Shown here: positions 15,524 through 24,435 of the stretch, piece after piece
Layout of the letters: each line of letters begins with the position of its first letter
How positions within the stretch are numbered: the stretch's first letter is position 1
Origin: Vogesella urethralis
GTDB taxonomy: Bacteria; Pseudomonadota; Gammaproteobacteria; Burkholderiales; Chromobacteriaceae
DNA length: 64,000 bases
Assembly: GCF_007644045.2 (NCBI RefSeq)
Contig: NZ_VMDW02000058.1
Span: 1 to 64,000, forward strand
Direction: 5' to 3'
The notes under the pieces: generated by a model
Told to the model about the DNA's origin: nothing
Database searches by the model: none
Seen by the model: the letters and a program-made list of their open reading frames with translations, nothing else
Translations under genes and position numbers: made by a program

Positions 15524-17026
15524 ATGCAGTACGACACCTCCCTGTTGTGGCCGGCCTGGCTGCCCGGCGTGGCTTTGCCAAGCGCCATGTTGTTGGCCGC
15601 TTTGGCCTGGCGTCGCCCCGCCTTGCGCCGGGCGATGCGCCTGCCGCTGGCGGGCCTGCTGCTGTGCTGGCTGCTGGCGCCGCTGCAGATCCCGCCCGGC
15701 CTGCTGCCGCCAGGCGGCTACTGGCTGCCCGCGCTGCTGGTGCTGGTGGCCGGCATCCTGTTGCTGCGCCTGTGGGGGCTGATCCTGTTCCACCTGCTGC
15801 TACCGTGGCTGGGCTGGCGCCCGCCGCGCATCATCGAAGATATCTTCGTCAGCCTGTGTTACCTGGCCTGGGGCCTGCTGCGGCTGCACAGTGCCGGGGT
15901 GGAACTGGGGCAGATCGTGGCCACCTCGGCCGTCATCACCGCCGTACTGGCGTTTGCCATGCAGGACACGCTGGGCAACCTGCTGGCCGGCGTGGCCATC
16001 CAGCTGGACGATTCGCTGCGCATCGGCGACTGGGTGGAAATCGACAAGACCAGCGGCCGGGTGGTGGAAATCAACTGGCGCGCCACCAGCATCGAAACCC
16101 GCAACTGGGAGACGGTGATCATCCCCAACAGCATGCTGCTGAAGCAGCGCTTCACCATCCAGGGCCGGCGCCGCGGCCAACCCCAGCTGTGGCGGCGCTG
16201 GGTGTGGTTCGACATCACGCTGGACACCTTGCCCACGCAGATCATCCAGCTGGTGGAAAAGTCGCTGCGCGAGGCGTCGCTGCCCGGCATCGCCAGCGAG
16301 CCGGCGCCCAACTGCGTGCTGATGAGTGTGGAAAACGGTATCGGCCGCTACGCGGTGCGCTACTGGCTGACCGACATGCAGGCCGACGACGCCACCGATT
16401 CGTCGGTGCGCACGCTGATCGACGCCGCGCTGCGCCGCAACGACCGCCGCCTGACGCCACCCGTGTTCAACGTGTTCATGAATACCGAAGGCGAGTACCG
16501 CGACGCCCGCCACAAGCGCCACTCTGCCGAGCGGGTGGCGGTGCTGCGCCAGCTGCCGCTGTTTGCCATGCTGGACGACGACACGCTGGCCAGCATGGCC
16601 GACAGCCTGAAGTTCACCCCCTTCGTGCAGGGCGACGTGATGCTGGCGCAAGGGCAGGTGGCGGAATGGCTGTACATCATGGTGCGCGGCGAGGCCGACA
16701 TGCTCTGCCGCCAGCCTGACGGCCAGGAGCTGGTACTGGGCCGGCTGCAAAGCGGCGATTTCTTCGGCGAGATGGGCCTGCTGATGCAGGCACCCAGCGC
16801 TTACGGCGTGCGCGCCGCCGGCCATGTGGAGTGCTACCGCGTTGGCCGCGAGGTGTTCCAGCAAGTGTTCCTGGCGCGCGACGCGCTGCAGCGCCACCTC
16901 AGCGACGTGCTGCAACAGCGGCTGGACGAGCAGCAACTGCTGTTGCAGCAGCACCGCCAGCACGCGCCGCTACCGCGCGACGGCGAGCTGCTGGCCGGCC
17001 TGCGCAGTTTGTTCGGCTGGAAGTAG
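15524..17026 (+). CDS. MscS-type mechanosensitive channel with cyclic-nucleotide-binding domain
   Basis: This 500-residue inner-membrane protein begins with four membrane helices (about 11-28, 38-54, 65-85, 110-150). The pore helix and upper MscS beta domain follow, with the hallmark FAMQDTLGNLLAGVAIQLDD (about 142-161). The C-terminal third (about 345-460) is a cAMP/cGMP-binding fold with the phosphate cassette-like segment GDFFGEMGLLMQAPSAYGVR. This domain order is that of the bacterial cyclic-nucleotide-gated (bCNG) subfamily, which responds poorly to tension and may be ligand gated. A coiled tail rich in Q (about 462-485) ends the protein. It is convergent with the sigma-54 regulator. Confidence 0.93.
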   Translation: MQYDTSLLWPAWLPGVALPSAMLLAALAWRRPALRRAMRLPLAGLLLCWLLAPLQIPPGLLPPGGYWLPALLVLVAGILLLRLWGLILFHLLLPWLGWRPPRIIEDIFVSLCYLAWGLLRLHSAGVELGQIVATSAVITAVLAFAMQDTLGNLLAGVAIQLDDSLRIGDWVEIDKTSGRVVEINWRATSIETRNWETVIIPNSMLLKQRFTIQGRRRGQPQLWRRWVWFDITLDTLPTQIIQLVEKSLREASLPGIASEPAPNCVLMSVENGIGRYAVRYWLTDMQADDATDSSVRTLIDAALRRNDRRLTPPVFNVFMNTEGEYRDARHKRHSAERVAVLRQLPLFAMLDDDTLASMADSLKFTPFVQGDVMLAQGQVAEWLYIMVRGEADMLCRQPDGQELVLGRLQSGDFFGEMGLLMQAPSAYGVRAAGHVECYRVGREVFQQVFLARDALQRHLSDVLQQRLDEQQLLLQQHRQHAPLPRDGELLAGLRSLFGWK

Positions 17027-17028
17027 GC

Positions 17029-17059
17029 AAAAAAACGGCCCGCGTTCGCGGCGCGGGCC
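17029..17059 (-). terminator. Terminator of the sigma-54 regulator gene
   Basis: GGCCCGCG (17037-17044) pairs with CGCGGGCC (17052-17059). On the minus strand a run of seven T follows, so it terminates the gene reading leftward. Confidence 0.85.
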
Positions 17060-17082
17060 AAGGCAAACTTGGAGGTTTGTCG

Positions 17083-18423
17083 CTAGCTAGTAGCATCTGT
17101 CGTGCCAGCTGACAGATCAGCCAGCGTGGCCAGCTTGCGGTACAGCGTGCGCTCGGTCATGCCCAGCGCCGCCGCCAGGCTGGCACGGTCGCCACGGTGG
17201 CTGGCCAGTGCCCACGCCAGGTAGCGCTGCTCCAGCGCCGCCAGTGGCAGCAAGGGGCTATGAAAGTGGCCGTCAGGGTTGGCCGCAGGCTGCGCCAGCG
17301 CATCCAGCCACAGGTGCTCCGGCTGGATGCGGTCGCCGTCGCACAGCAGGCTGGCGCGCTCCAGCAGATTGCGCAGCTCGCGGATATTGCCGGGGAACGG
17401 GTGCTGTAGCAGCCAGGCCAGCGCGTCGGGCGCCAGCGTCAGGCCGCGCCCCGGCGCCACCCGTGCCAGCAGCGCCTCGGCCAGCAGCGGGATGTCTTCC
17501 TGCCGCTCGCGTAGCGGTGGCAGGCGCAGCGGAAACACCGCCAGCCGGTAGTACAGGTCGGCGCGGAAGCTGCCGTCGCGCACCATCTGCGCCAGGTCGC
17601 GGTGGGTGGCGGCAATCACGCGGAAGCGCGCCGGTATGCTGCTGATGCCGCCCACGCGGCGGAAGGTGCCGCTTTCCAGCAGCCGCAGCAGTTTTACCTG
17701 CTGGCTGGGCGGCAGGTCGCCGATTTCATCCAGGAACAGCGTGCCGCCGTTGGCCGCTTCCACCAGGCCCTGCTTGCGCTGCGTCGCGCCGGTGAAGGCG
17801 CCTTTTTCGTAGCCGAACAGCTCGCTCTCCAGCAGCGTTTCGGTGAGGCTGGCGCAATCCACCGCCACAAACGGCCGCGTCGCGCCGCCGCCGTCGTGAA
17901 TGGCGCGCGCCAGACCTTCCTTGCCGGTGCCCGATTCCCCCTGCAACAACACCGCCACCGTCGACGGCGCCGCCCGCTGCGCCAGCAACAGCATGCGGCG
18001 AAACGCCGCACTGCGGCCCACCATGCGGTCCGGCACCGCCTGGCTGCTGGCCAGCGCCAGCGGTTTCATCTTCTCCACAAACAAGAGCGGGTAGCCGCTG
18101 ACGTCTGACATGGGTGACAGTTCTACGTCCACGTGTTCGTCGCCGTGGCGGCTGCGGTGGATGTGCAGCACGCGCTCTGGCTGGCCGCTTTCCAGTGTGG
18201 CTTTCAGCGGGCAGCTTTCGCCTTCCTCGTCGCAGGGGCGGGCGTAGCCGTGCGACACCGCGAAGCAGGCGCGGCCAACGGCGTCGTCGCCATAGGCGGC
18301 GCGGTAGGCCGGGTTGGCGTGACGGATGGTGTAGTCGGGGGTGATGACGATGCGCGGGTCGGGCACGGCGTCCAGCATGGCGGCGATGGTAGCCAGCGTG
18401 GATTGCGGCGGAATGGGTGACAT
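17083..18423 (-). CDS. PAS domain sigma-54-dependent transcriptional activator
   Basis: This enhancer-binding protein has 446 residues. The N-terminal PAS domain (about 12-115) carries four possible metal ligands, C53, H58, C64 and C71, within [19 protein letters not shown]. This suggests a redox or metal sensor. The AAA+ domain has Walker A GESGTGKE (162-169), the sigma-54 contact loop GAFTGA (208-213) and Walker [13 protein letters not shown] Fis-type helix-turn-helix ends the protein (about 400-440). The ATG at 18423 has AGGA upstream; one at 18441 has none. It is divergent from the cyd operon, whose upstream region holds a sigma-54 promoter and paired palindromes, so cyd is the likely target. 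Confidence 0.9.
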   Translation of the reverse strand: MSPIPPQSTLATIAAMLDAVPDPRIVITPDYTIRHANPAYRAAYGDDAVGRACFAVSHGYARPCDEEGESCPLKATLESGQPERVLHIHRSRHGDEHVDVELSPMSDVSGYPLLFVEKMKPLALASSQAVPDRMVGRSAAFRRMLLLAQRAAPSTVAVLLQGESGTGKEGLARAIHDGGGATRPFVAVDCASLTETLLESELFGYEKGAFTGATQRKQGLVEAANGGTLFLDEIGDLPPSQQVKLLRLLESGTFRRVGGISSIPARFRVIAATHRDLAQMVRDGSFRADLYYRLAVFPLRLPPLRERQEDIPLLAEALLARVAPGRGLTLAPDALAWLLQHPFPGNIRELRNLLERASLLCDGDRIQPEHLWLDALAQPAANPDGHFHSPLLPLAALEQRYLAWALASHRGDRASLAAALGMTERTLYRKLATLADLSAGTTDATS

Positions 18424-18440
18424 TTGTGTCAGTCCTGACA
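18418..18440. promoter_or_regulatory. Overlapping palindromes, likely upstream activator sites
   Basis: TGACA-TTTG-TGTCA (18418-18431) and TGTCAG-TC-CTGACA (18427-18440) overlap and are each perfect in their arms. They overlap the start and leader of the sigma-54 activator gene and lie about 70-90 bp upstream of the cyd sigma-54 promoter. That is where an enhancer-binding protein would bind to activate cyd and control itself. Confidence 0.6.
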
Positions 18441-18505
18441 TGACGGTATTGGCTAATTATGCCGCCAAAACGGCGCCTGGGGGCGCATTTTGCCGGCTTC
18501 GGGCA

Positions 18506-18521
18506 TGGCATGCGGCTTGCG
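18506..18521 (+). promoter_or_regulatory. Sigma-54 promoter of the cyd operon
   Basis: TGGCATG-CGGC-TTGCG matches the sigma-54 consensus TGGCACG-N4-TTGCA, with the invariant GG and GC at the required spacing. It faces cydP, whose GTG lies about 105 bp beyond the expected transcription start near 18532. Confidence 0.75.
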
Positions 18522-18638
18522 GTAAGCCGGGCAGGCTGCGGCAACGTGTCACATTCCGGCGGGTTGGCCGCAGCAGCACACTTTAACCCTGTTGCCGGCA
18601 TGGTTTGCCGGCGGCCTTTGCTCAGGGAGGGCTGCATC

Positions 18639-18830
18639 GTGTTACCGGAAGACCGCCGCCTGCGCCGCGAACTGGCGTGGGTGATCGTACTGAAACTGGC
18701 CGTGCTGTACGGCTTGTGGCATGCCTTCATCGCCCCGCAGCGGGTGCAGGTGGATACGCAGGCGATGGCCAGTATGGTCGCGGCGCCGGCCACGGCCGCC
18801 CGTCAATCAGGAGAAGAACATGCTCGATAA
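18639..18830 (+). CDS. cydP: Cytochrome oxidase small subunit CydP
   Basis: This single-pass membrane peptide (63 residues) is found in front of cydA in many proteobacteria. The basic N-terminus ([12 protein letters not shown]) followed by a helix ([17 protein letters not shown], about 14-30) matches the CydP family, a likely accessory of bd oxidase whose exact role is unknown. It starts with GTG at 18639, with GGGAGG eight bases upstream. Its end overlaps the cydA start by 11 bp, so the two are translationally coupled. Confidence 0.8.
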   Translation: MLPEDRRLRRELAWVIVLKLAVLYGLWHAFIAPQRVQVDTQAMASMVAAPATAARQSGEEHAR

Positions 18831-20373
18831 TGTTGTGGACCTGTCGCGGCTGCAGTTTGCCGCCACGGCGATGTACCACTTTCTGTTTGTGCCGCTCACG
18901 CTGGGGATGGTGTGGCTGCTGGTGATCATGGAAACCGTATGGGTAATGACCGGCAAGCAGGTGTACCAGGACATGACCAAGTTCTGGGGCAAGCTGTTCG
19001 GCATCAACTTTGCGCTGGGGGTGACCACCGGCATCACCATGGAATTCCAGTTTGGTACCAACTGGGCGTACTACTCGCACTATGTGGGCGATATCTTCGG
19101 CGCCCCGCTGGCTATCGAAGGCCTGATGGCCTTCTTCCTCGAATCTACGATGATCGGCCTGTTCTTCTTTGGCTGGGACCGCCTGTCGCGCAAGCAGCAC
19201 TTGCTGGTGACGGTGCTGCTGGCGGTGGGCTCCAACCTGTCGGCGCTGTGGATTCTCATCGCCAACGGCTGGATGCAGAACCCGATCGGGGCCGAGTTCA
19301 ACTACCACACCATGCGCATGGAAATGACGGACTTCTGGGCGGTGCTGTTCAACCCGGTGGCGCAGGCCAAGTTCGTGCACACCGTGTCGGCCGGCTACGT
19401 TACCGGTGCCATGTTCGTGCTGTCGATTTCCAGCTGGTACCTGCTGCGCGGCCGTGACGTGGAGTTTGCCAAGAAGAGCTTCCGTATTGCCGCCGCGTTC
19501 GGCTTTGCCAGCGTGTGCTCGGTGATCGTGCTGGGCGACGAGTCTGGCTATTCGGTAGGCGAATCGCAACAGACCAAGCTGGCAGCCATGGAAGCGATGT
19601 GGCACACCGAGCCGGCGCCGGCGTCGTTCAACGTGATTGCCTGGCCTAACGAAGCCGAGATGAAGAACGACTGGGCCATCGAAGTACCCTGGGTCATGGG
19701 CCTGATCGGCACCCGTTCGGTGAGCAAGGAAATCCCCGGTATCCACGAGATCATGGCGGCCAACCGTGCCCGTATCGTGTCCGGCCAGCAGGCGGTGGTG
19801 GCGCTGGACAAATTGCGCATCAACCGTGGCGATACCGCGGCACAGGCTCAGCTGAAGGCGCACCAGGCCGACCTGGGCTTTGGCTTGCTGCTGAAGAAAT
19901 ACACCGACGATGTGGCACAAGCCACGCCGGCGATGATTGATGCCGCCGCGCGCGACACCATCCCGAAAGTGGCGCCGATGTTCTGGAGCTTCCGCCTCAT
20001 GGTGGCGCTGGGCATGGCCATGCTGGGCTTGTTTGGCTGGGCGTTGTGGAGCTCGGTGCGCGGCAGCTTTGCGGCCAACCGCCGCTTGCTGAAGCTGGCG
20101 CTGTACAGCCTGCCGCTGCCGTGGGTGGCCTGCGAGGTGGGCTGGTTTGTGGCCGAATACGGCCGCCAGCCGTGGACGATCTACGGTGTGCTGCCAACGC
20201 GGCTGTCGGTGTCCACCTTGTCCGAAGCGTCGCTGTACGGCTCGCTGGCCGGTTTTGTCGGCTTCTACACCGTGCTGCTGTGCGCCGAGATGTACCTGAT
20301 GGTGCGCTTTGCCCGCCAGGGCCCCGGCAGCCTGGGTACTGGCCGCTACGCCAACGAAGCCCCCGCTCACTAA
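18820..20373 (+). CDS. cydA: Cytochrome bd-type (cyanide-insensitive) quinol oxidase subunit I
   Basis: This is the catalytic subunit carrying haems b558, b595 and d, which oxidises quinol and reduces oxygen to water in the inner membrane. The 517 residues start [20 protein letters not shown], with the conserved early histidine that ligates haem. The region [19 protein letters not shown] and the helix with [13 protein letters not shown] are CydA hallmarks. The short Q-loop is typical of the CioA branch. AGGAG (18809-18813) precedes the ATG. It is followed by cydB after nine bases. Expression is probably driven by the sigma-54 promoter upstream of cydP. Confidence 0.97.
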   Translation: MLDNVVDLSRLQFAATAMYHFLFVPLTLGMVWLLVIMETVWVMTGKQVYQDMTKFWGKLFGINFALGVTTGITMEFQFGTNWAYYSHYVGDIFGAPLAIEGLMAFFLESTMIGLFFFGWDRLSRKQHLLVTVLLAVGSNLSALWILIANGWMQNPIGAEFNYHTMRMEMTDFWAVLFNPVAQAKFVHTVSAGYVTGAMFVLSISSWYLLRGRDVEFAKKSFRIAAAFGFASVCSVIVLGDESGYSVGESQQTKLAAMEAMWHTEPAPASFNVIAWPNEAEMKNDWAIEVPWVMGLIGTRSVSKEIPGIHEIMAANRARIVSGQQAVVALDKLRINRGDTAAQAQLKAHQADLGFGLLLKKYTDDVAQATPAMIDAAARDTIPKVAPMFWSFRLMVALGMAMLGLFGWALWSSVRGSFAANRRLLKLALYSLPLPWVACEVGWFVAEYGRQPWTIYGVLPTRLSVSTLSEASLYGSLAGFVGFYTVLLCAEMYLMVRFARQGPGSLGTGRYANEAPAH

Positions 20374-20382
20374 GGAGTCATC

Positions 20383-21522
20383 ATGCTGGATTACGCAACC
20401 CTGAAAATCATCTGGTGGCTGCTGGTAGGCGTGCTGCTGGTCGGCTTTGCCATCATGGACGGCCACGATATGGGCGTGGGCACACTGCTGCCCTTTGTCG
20501 GTAAAACCGACGTGGAACGCCGCGTGGTGATCAACACCGTCGGCCCGCACTGGGACGGCAACCAGGTGTGGTTCATCACCGGTGGCGGTGCCATCTTTGC
20601 CGCCTGGCCATTCGTGTACGCCACCGCGTTCAGCGGCTTTTACTGGGCCATGCTGGCGGTGCTGTGGGCGCTGTTCTTCCGCCCGGTGGGTTTTGACTAC
20701 CGCAGCAAGATCGACAACCCCACCTGGCGTACCGCCTGGGACTGGGGCCTGTTCGTCGGAGGTTTTGTGCCGCCGCTGATCTTTGGCGTGGCCTTTGGCA
20801 ACCTGTTCCTGGGCGTGCCCTTCCATTTTGACAGCCATCTGGTGTCATTCTACGAAGGCAGCTTCTGGGCACTGCTGAACCCGTTTGCGCTGCTGTGCGG
20901 CGTGGTGTCCAGCGCCATGATTACCGCCCACGGTGCCATCTACCTGGTGCACCGCACCGAAGACGCCGTGCAGGCCCGTGCCGCCCGTGCGCTGAATATC
21001 AGTGTGCTGGTGGCGCTGTTGGGCTTCACCGCTGCGGGGGTGTGGCTGGCATTGGGGATTGATGGCTACGTGATCAGCTCCGCCGTAAATGGCAATGCCT
21101 TGCCCGACCCGCTGGCCAAAACCGTGGTACGCGAAACCGGCGCCTGGCTGGCCAACTACCAGCGCTGGCCGCTGGCCATGCTGTTGCCGTTGCTGGGCTA
21201 CGCCGGCCTGATCGGTGCCGTGCTGCTGGCCAGAGTTGGCCGCAGCTTTGCCGGTTTCTGGGCCAGTGCGCTGGGGCTGACCGGCATCATCGGCACCGCC
21301 GGCATCTCGCTGTTCCCCTTCATCATGCCGTCGTCCAGCCATCTGGCGTCCAGCCTGACGGTGTGGGACAGCACCTCCAGCCACATGACGCTGGGGCTGA
21401 TGCTGGCGGTAGCGCTGGTATTCGTGCCCATCATCCTGCTGTACACCCGCTGGGCGTATGCGGTGATGGCTGGCAAGGTGACGGCGGCCTACGTGCGTGA
21501 AAACAGCCACAGCACGTACTGA
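20383..21522 (+). CDS. cydB: Cytochrome bd-type quinol oxidase subunit II
   Basis: This is the second integral subunit of the bd oxidase (379 residues, eight to nine membrane helices), which stabilises the haem pair in CydA. The start MLDYATLKIIWWLLVG and the segment DGHDMGVGTLLPFV with the conserved aspartate are diagnostic. NTVGPHWDGNQVW is the most conserved CydB loop. GGAGT upstream of the ATG serves as ribosome-binding site. It is the third gene of the cyd operon. Confidence 0.97.
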   Translation: MLDYATLKIIWWLLVGVLLVGFAIMDGHDMGVGTLLPFVGKTDVERRVVINTVGPHWDGNQVWFITGGGAIFAAWPFVYATAFSGFYWAMLAVLWALFFRPVGFDYRSKIDNPTWRTAWDWGLFVGGFVPPLIFGVAFGNLFLGVPFHFDSHLVSFYEGSFWALLNPFALLCGVVSSAMITAHGAIYLVHRTEDAVQARAARALNISVLVALLGFTAAGVWLALGIDGYVISSAVNGNALPDPLAKTVVRETGAWLANYQRWPLAMLLPLLGYAGLIGAVLLARVGRSFAGFWASALGLTGIIGTAGISLFPFIMPSSSHLASSLTVWDSTSSHMTLGLMLAVALVFVPIILLYTRWAYAVMAGKVTAAYVRENSHSTY

Positions 21523-21532
21523 GGCCGCCGCG

Positions 21533-21883
21533 ATGAAGATAGCCGTGTGTTGCCAGAACGGGCGCGAGGTGAGTGCCCACCCTGGCAAGTGCACTCGCTT
21601 CCTGTTGGTGGATAGCGGTGGCCTGGCCGCGCCGCAGCTGCTGTTGCTGCCGGCCAGCGCCATGCTGCGCCAGGCCAGCCTGCACGGCCACCCGCTGGCC
21701 GCCTGCCAGGTCATCCTGGCCGCCGGCGGCGGGCAGGGGCTGGCGCAAAGGTTGGCCGCAGCCGGCATCACGCTGGCGCAAACGCAGGAACGCGAGCCGC
21801 TGCTGGCGGTGGCCGCCTGGCTTGCCGGGCAGTGCCAGCCGGTGGCGCAGCCGGGCAAGCAGCTTTGCCAGGCGCTGGATTAA
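21533..21883 (+). CDS. NifX/NafY-like (dinitrogenase cofactor family) protein in the cyd operon
   Basis: This 116-residue protein of the NifB/NifX/NafY cofactor-binding fold (PF02579-like) starts MKIAVCCQNGREVSAHPGKC. The fold begins with a strand, a ligand-binding turn and a conserved SxHxGxx-type segment, here SAHPGKCTRF. Family members bind iron-sulfur or FeMo-cofactor precursors, but stand-alone copies without nitrogen fixation genes have no agreed role. Several cysteines (C6, C7, C19) could hold a metal. The ATG at 21533 has GAGG eight bases before it. Its place between cydB and cydX is unusual and suggests a link to haem or iron delivery or redox sensing for the oxidase. Confidence 0.7.
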   Translation: MKIAVCCQNGREVSAHPGKCTRFLLVDSGGLAAPQLLLLPASAMLRQASLHGHPLAACQVILAAGGGQGLAQRLAAAGITLAQTQEREPLLAVAAWLAGQCQPVAQPGKQLCQALD

Positions 21884-21908
21884 AAACGCTGGATCGAAAG
21901 GAAACATC

Positions 21909-22034
21909 ATGTGGTATTTCGCTTGGGTACTGGGCATCGGCTTTGCGGTGCTGCTGGGAGTGTTGAACGCGATGTGGGGCGAGTACGAACAAGACCGCGC
22001 CCAGCGCGGCGTGCCGGAGCAGGGCGGTGTCTGA
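21909..22034 (+). CDS. cydX: Cytochrome bd oxidase small subunit CydX
   Basis: This 41-residue single-helix subunit is required for stable, active bd oxidase in E. coli. MWYFAWVLGIGFAVLLGVLN is the classic CydX/YbgT start, with a tryptophan-rich N-terminus and one membrane helix. A short hydrophilic tail follows. An AGGA site lies upstream. Its TGA overlaps the GTG of the next gene by 8 bp. It is too short for many gene finders but unmistakable here. Confidence 0.93.
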   Translation: MWYFAWVLGIGFAVLLGVLNAMWGEYEQDRAQRGVPEQGGV

Positions 22035-22308
22035 GCCGGCGCGCACCCGGCCGCTGGCCTTGCTGCTGGGGGTAGGGCTGATGCTGGGCATCAGCCTGCA
22101 GCCGCAGTGGCTCACCACGCCGGAAGGGCTGGCCGACCACCCGGCGGCCATGTTGCTGATGTGGGCGATGTCGGCGGCGCTGGTACGCGGCGTCGGTTTT
22201 GTGCCGCAGCACTGGCTGCCGCGCGGGCTGCTGGGCCTGCCGGCGATGGCGCTGGCCTTGCTGGCAGCGCTGTGGCGCATGGCCAGCCTGCACGGTTTGG
22301 CGATATGA
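22027..22308 (+). CDS. ybgE: Cyd operon protein YbgE-like
   Basis: This 93-residue membrane protein has three short hydrophobic segments (about 9-24, 41-55, 66-84). Its position directly after cydX, starting with a GTG inside the cydX end, is that of ybgE in E. coli and relatives. The sequence agreement is modest and the assignment rests mainly on context and topology. The function of YbgE is not known. Confidence 0.65.
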   Translation: MSEPARTRPLALLLGVGLMLGISLQPQWLTTPEGLADHPAAMLLMWAMSAALVRGVGFVPQHWLPRGLLGLPAMALALLAALWRMASLHGLAI

Positions 22309-22338
22309 TGCGAGCCATTCTCATCTGAAAGCCCTGCC

Positions 22339-22806
22339 ATGCTGCGCCGCCTGTTTGCCCTGCTGTCGCTATGCCTGTTGCTGAACCCGGCTGCCCTGGC
22401 GGCCAACCTTGCGGTGGGCGATACGCTGCCGCCGCTGGCGCTGGCCGACCAGTTCGATAAAAACCACACGCTGACGACCGACACGCGCTGGCTGCTGTTC
22501 AGCCACGACCGCGCCGTCAGCGACGCGCTGCACCCGGTGTTGGCCGCCTTGCCGGCGGCGCAGCGCGATGGCGTGGTGTACGTGGCCGACATCAGCCGCA
22601 TGCCGGCGCTGGTGTCGCGGCTGTTTGCCGTACCGGCCATGCGCGAGCTGCCGTTTGCGGTGTGGCTGGCGCGCGATGCGGCCAATGTAGCGATGTTGCC
22701 GCGCGAAGCCGGCAAACTCACGGTATTGGCACTGCAAGACGGCAAGGTGGCGGCGCTGCATTACCTGGCCGATGTGGGCGCCTTGCCGGCCTTGCTGCAG
22801 CGCTAG
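22339..22806 (+). CDS. Exported thioredoxin-fold protein without CXXC
   Basis: This 155-residue protein starts with a signal peptide (about 1-21, LNPAALAAN). After it comes a thioredoxin-like pattern: VGDTLPPLALADQFDKNHTL, where redox members have the first strand and helix, then WLLFSHDRAVSD where a CXXC would be expected. Since the cysteines are absent it is unlikely to be an oxidoreductase and resembles YtfJ-type or peroxiredoxin-like relatives. It is probably the last gene of the cyd operon. The TAG stop overlaps a GTTGGCCGCA repeat. Confidence 0.6.
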   Translation: MLRRLFALLSLCLLLNPAALAANLAVGDTLPPLALADQFDKNHTLTTDTRWLLFSHDRAVSDALHPVLAALPAAQRDGVVYVADISRMPALVSRLFAVPAMRELPFAVWLARDAANVAMLPREAGKLTVLALQDGKVAALHYLADVGALPALLQR

Positions 22807-22822
22807 TTGGCCGCAAGCTGCA

Positions 22823-22851
22823 TTGCTTATCGAAGAATGCTTGATAAGCAA
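22823..22851. promoter_or_regulatory. Palindrome upstream of sbp
   Basis: TTGCTTATC (22823-22831) and GATAAGCAA (22843-22851) form perfect 9-base inverted arms, 78 bp before the sbp start. It is a candidate operator for CysB or another sulfur regulator. It lacks a T tract, so it is not a terminator. Confidence 0.5.
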
Positions 22852-22929
22852 AGCAGATTTTCTTGGTTCTGGCCGGCCGCCGCCTTGGCTAGATTTCCCC
22901 CATCGCACTCTCACTGATGGGGATACACC

Positions 22930-23931
22930 ATGACGCGCCTTACCCGCCTTGCTACTGCTACTACCCTGCTGTTTGCCCTGGCCGGCCACGCCCTGGCCGA
23001 CGTGACCCTGCTCAACGTGTCCTACGACCCGACCCGCGAGCTGTACCAGGACTTCAACACCGCCTTCGCCAAGCAGTGGAAAGCCAAGACCGGTGAAACC
23101 GTTACCATCAAGCAATCGCACGGTGGCTCCGGCAAGCAGGCGCGCGCCGTGATCGACGGCCTGGAGGCCGACGTGGTGACGCTGGCGCTGGGCTACGACG
23201 TGGACGCGTTGAACACCGAAGCCAAGCTGATTCCGCCGACCTGGCAAAAGCGCCTGCCGAACAACTCGGCACCGTATACCTCCACCATCGTGTTCCTGGT
23301 GCGCAAGGGCAACCCCAAGGCCATCAAGGACTGGAACGACCTGATCCGCCCGGGCGTGGAAGTGGTCACCCCGAACCCGAAAACCTCCGGCGGCGCGCGC
23401 TGGAACTACCTGGCGGCCTGGGGCTACGCGCTGAAGCAGCCGGGTGGCAATGACGCCAAGGCCAAGGACTTCGTGAAGAAAGTCTTCCAGAACGTGAAGG
23501 TGCTGGATTCCGGTGCCCGTGGTGCCACCGTTACCTTCACCCAGCGCGGCATCGGTGACGTACTGCTGGCGTGGGAAAACGAAGCCTACCTGGTAACCAA
23601 GGAGCTGGGCCCGGACAAGTTCGACATCGTCACCCCGTCGCTGTCGATTCTGGCCGAGCCGCCGGTGAGCGTGGTGGACAAGGTGGTAGACAAGCGCGGT
23701 ACCCGCAAGGTAGCCGAGGCTTACCTGCAGTACCTGTACAGCCCGGAAGGCCAGGAGTTGGCCGCGGCCAACTACTACCGCCCGCGTGACGCCAAGGTGG
23801 CTGCCAAGTACGCCGACAAGTTCAGCAAGGTGAAACTGTTCACCATCGATCAGCTGTTCGGCGGCTGGACCAAGGCACAAAAGACCCACTTCGACGACGG
23901 TGGCGTGTTCGACCAGATCCAGGCCAAGTAA
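22930..23931 (+). CDS. sbp: Sulfate-binding periplasmic protein
   Basis: This is the binding component of the sulfate/thiosulfate ABC transporter. The 333 residues have a signal peptide (1-23, cleaved after ALA) and the core start [19 protein letters not shown] typical of Sbp/CysP. The motif [20 protein letters not shown] is a conserved oxyanion-contacting segment, and [16 protein letters not shown] is another. Sbp and CysP cannot be separated by eye, so substrate preference (sulfate or thiosulfate) is open. It is followed by an overlapping unknown gene and then the permease operon. The upstream palindrome may mediate sulfur control. Confidence 0.93.
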   Translation: MTRLTRLATATTLLFALAGHALADVTLLNVSYDPTRELYQDFNTAFAKQWKAKTGETVTIKQSHGGSGKQARAVIDGLEADVVTLALGYDVDALNTEAKLIPPTWQKRLPNNSAPYTSTIVFLVRKGNPKAIKDWNDLIRPGVEVVTPNPKTSGGARWNYLAAWGYALKQPGGNDAKAKDFVKKVFQNVKVLDSGARGATVTFTQRGIGDVLLAWENEAYLVTKELGPDKFDIVTPSLSILAEPPVSVVDKVVDKRGTRKVAEAYLQYLYSPEGQELAAANYYRPRDAKVAAKYADKFSKVKLFTIDQLFGGWTKAQKTHFDDGGVFDQIQAK

Positions 23932-24383
23932 TGATCCCGCCTTCGTTGCCCTTGCTGCTGCAGGGCGACGTCAGCCACCCCGATGGCCTCACCCTGCTGG
24001 CGCTGGCGCGCCGGCAGGGTGTTTTGCCTGACGCCGATGGCCTGCTGTTGCCGCCTGCCGGCCAGCCCTTCCTGTTGCTGGCGCACGGCGGTCATTGCTT
24101 GCCGGCCTTGGCCAGCTGGCGTGGCAACGCGCTGTGCCGTGCCGCCTTGCTGCTGCAGCCGGACGGTGACGCGCTGGCGGCATCCCCTTTGCCTTTCCCC
24201 GCGTTGGTGGCGTGTCATCGCCCCGACGCCCATTCGGCACGCCTGACCCAGGCCGCCTCGCTGGCGGCGGTGTGGCAGGCGCGATTCCACTTGCTGCAAG
24301 GCCGCGACGCGCTGGCCGAACTCAGCCCGCTGTTGGCCGCATTGCGCCGGCTGGCGGCGCAGCCGCAGTTCGGCGAATTCTAG
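23931..24383 (+). CDS. Uncharacterised protein coupled to sbp
   Basis: I do not recognise this 150-residue protein. It starts at an ATG overlapping the sbp stop (TAATG), which indicates translational coupling. It is leucine- and alanine-rich, with no signal peptide or clear membrane helix. Three scattered cysteine/histidine pairs are visible (HGGHC, LCRAA, ACHRPDAH). A regulatory or accessory role in sulfate uptake is possible from position alone. Codon use resembles its neighbours and the copy of GTTGGCCGCA inside it is in frame, so it looks like a resident gene. Confidence 0.55.
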   Translation: MIPPSLPLLLQGDVSHPDGLTLLALARRQGVLPDADGLLLPPAGQPFLLLAHGGHCLPALASWRGNALCRAALLLQPDGDALAASPLPFPALVACHRPDAHSARLTQAASLAAVWQARFHLLQGRDALAELSPLLAALRRLAAQPQFGEF

Positions 24384-24435
24384 TGCCGGTCGCGCCGTGA
24401 TCTGTCTGCACTCGCTTTAGTGCATTTTCTTCTAT

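Noticed and set aside
18727-20838. A 703-codon minus-strand open frame opposite cydA
   Set aside because: It lies antisense to an unmistakable cydA/cydB and its translation is low-complexity H/Q/R/A text, the usual shadow of GC-rich codons. The same applies to 7821-9356, 13896-15335, 53114-56146 and 57950-59791 on the minus strand.
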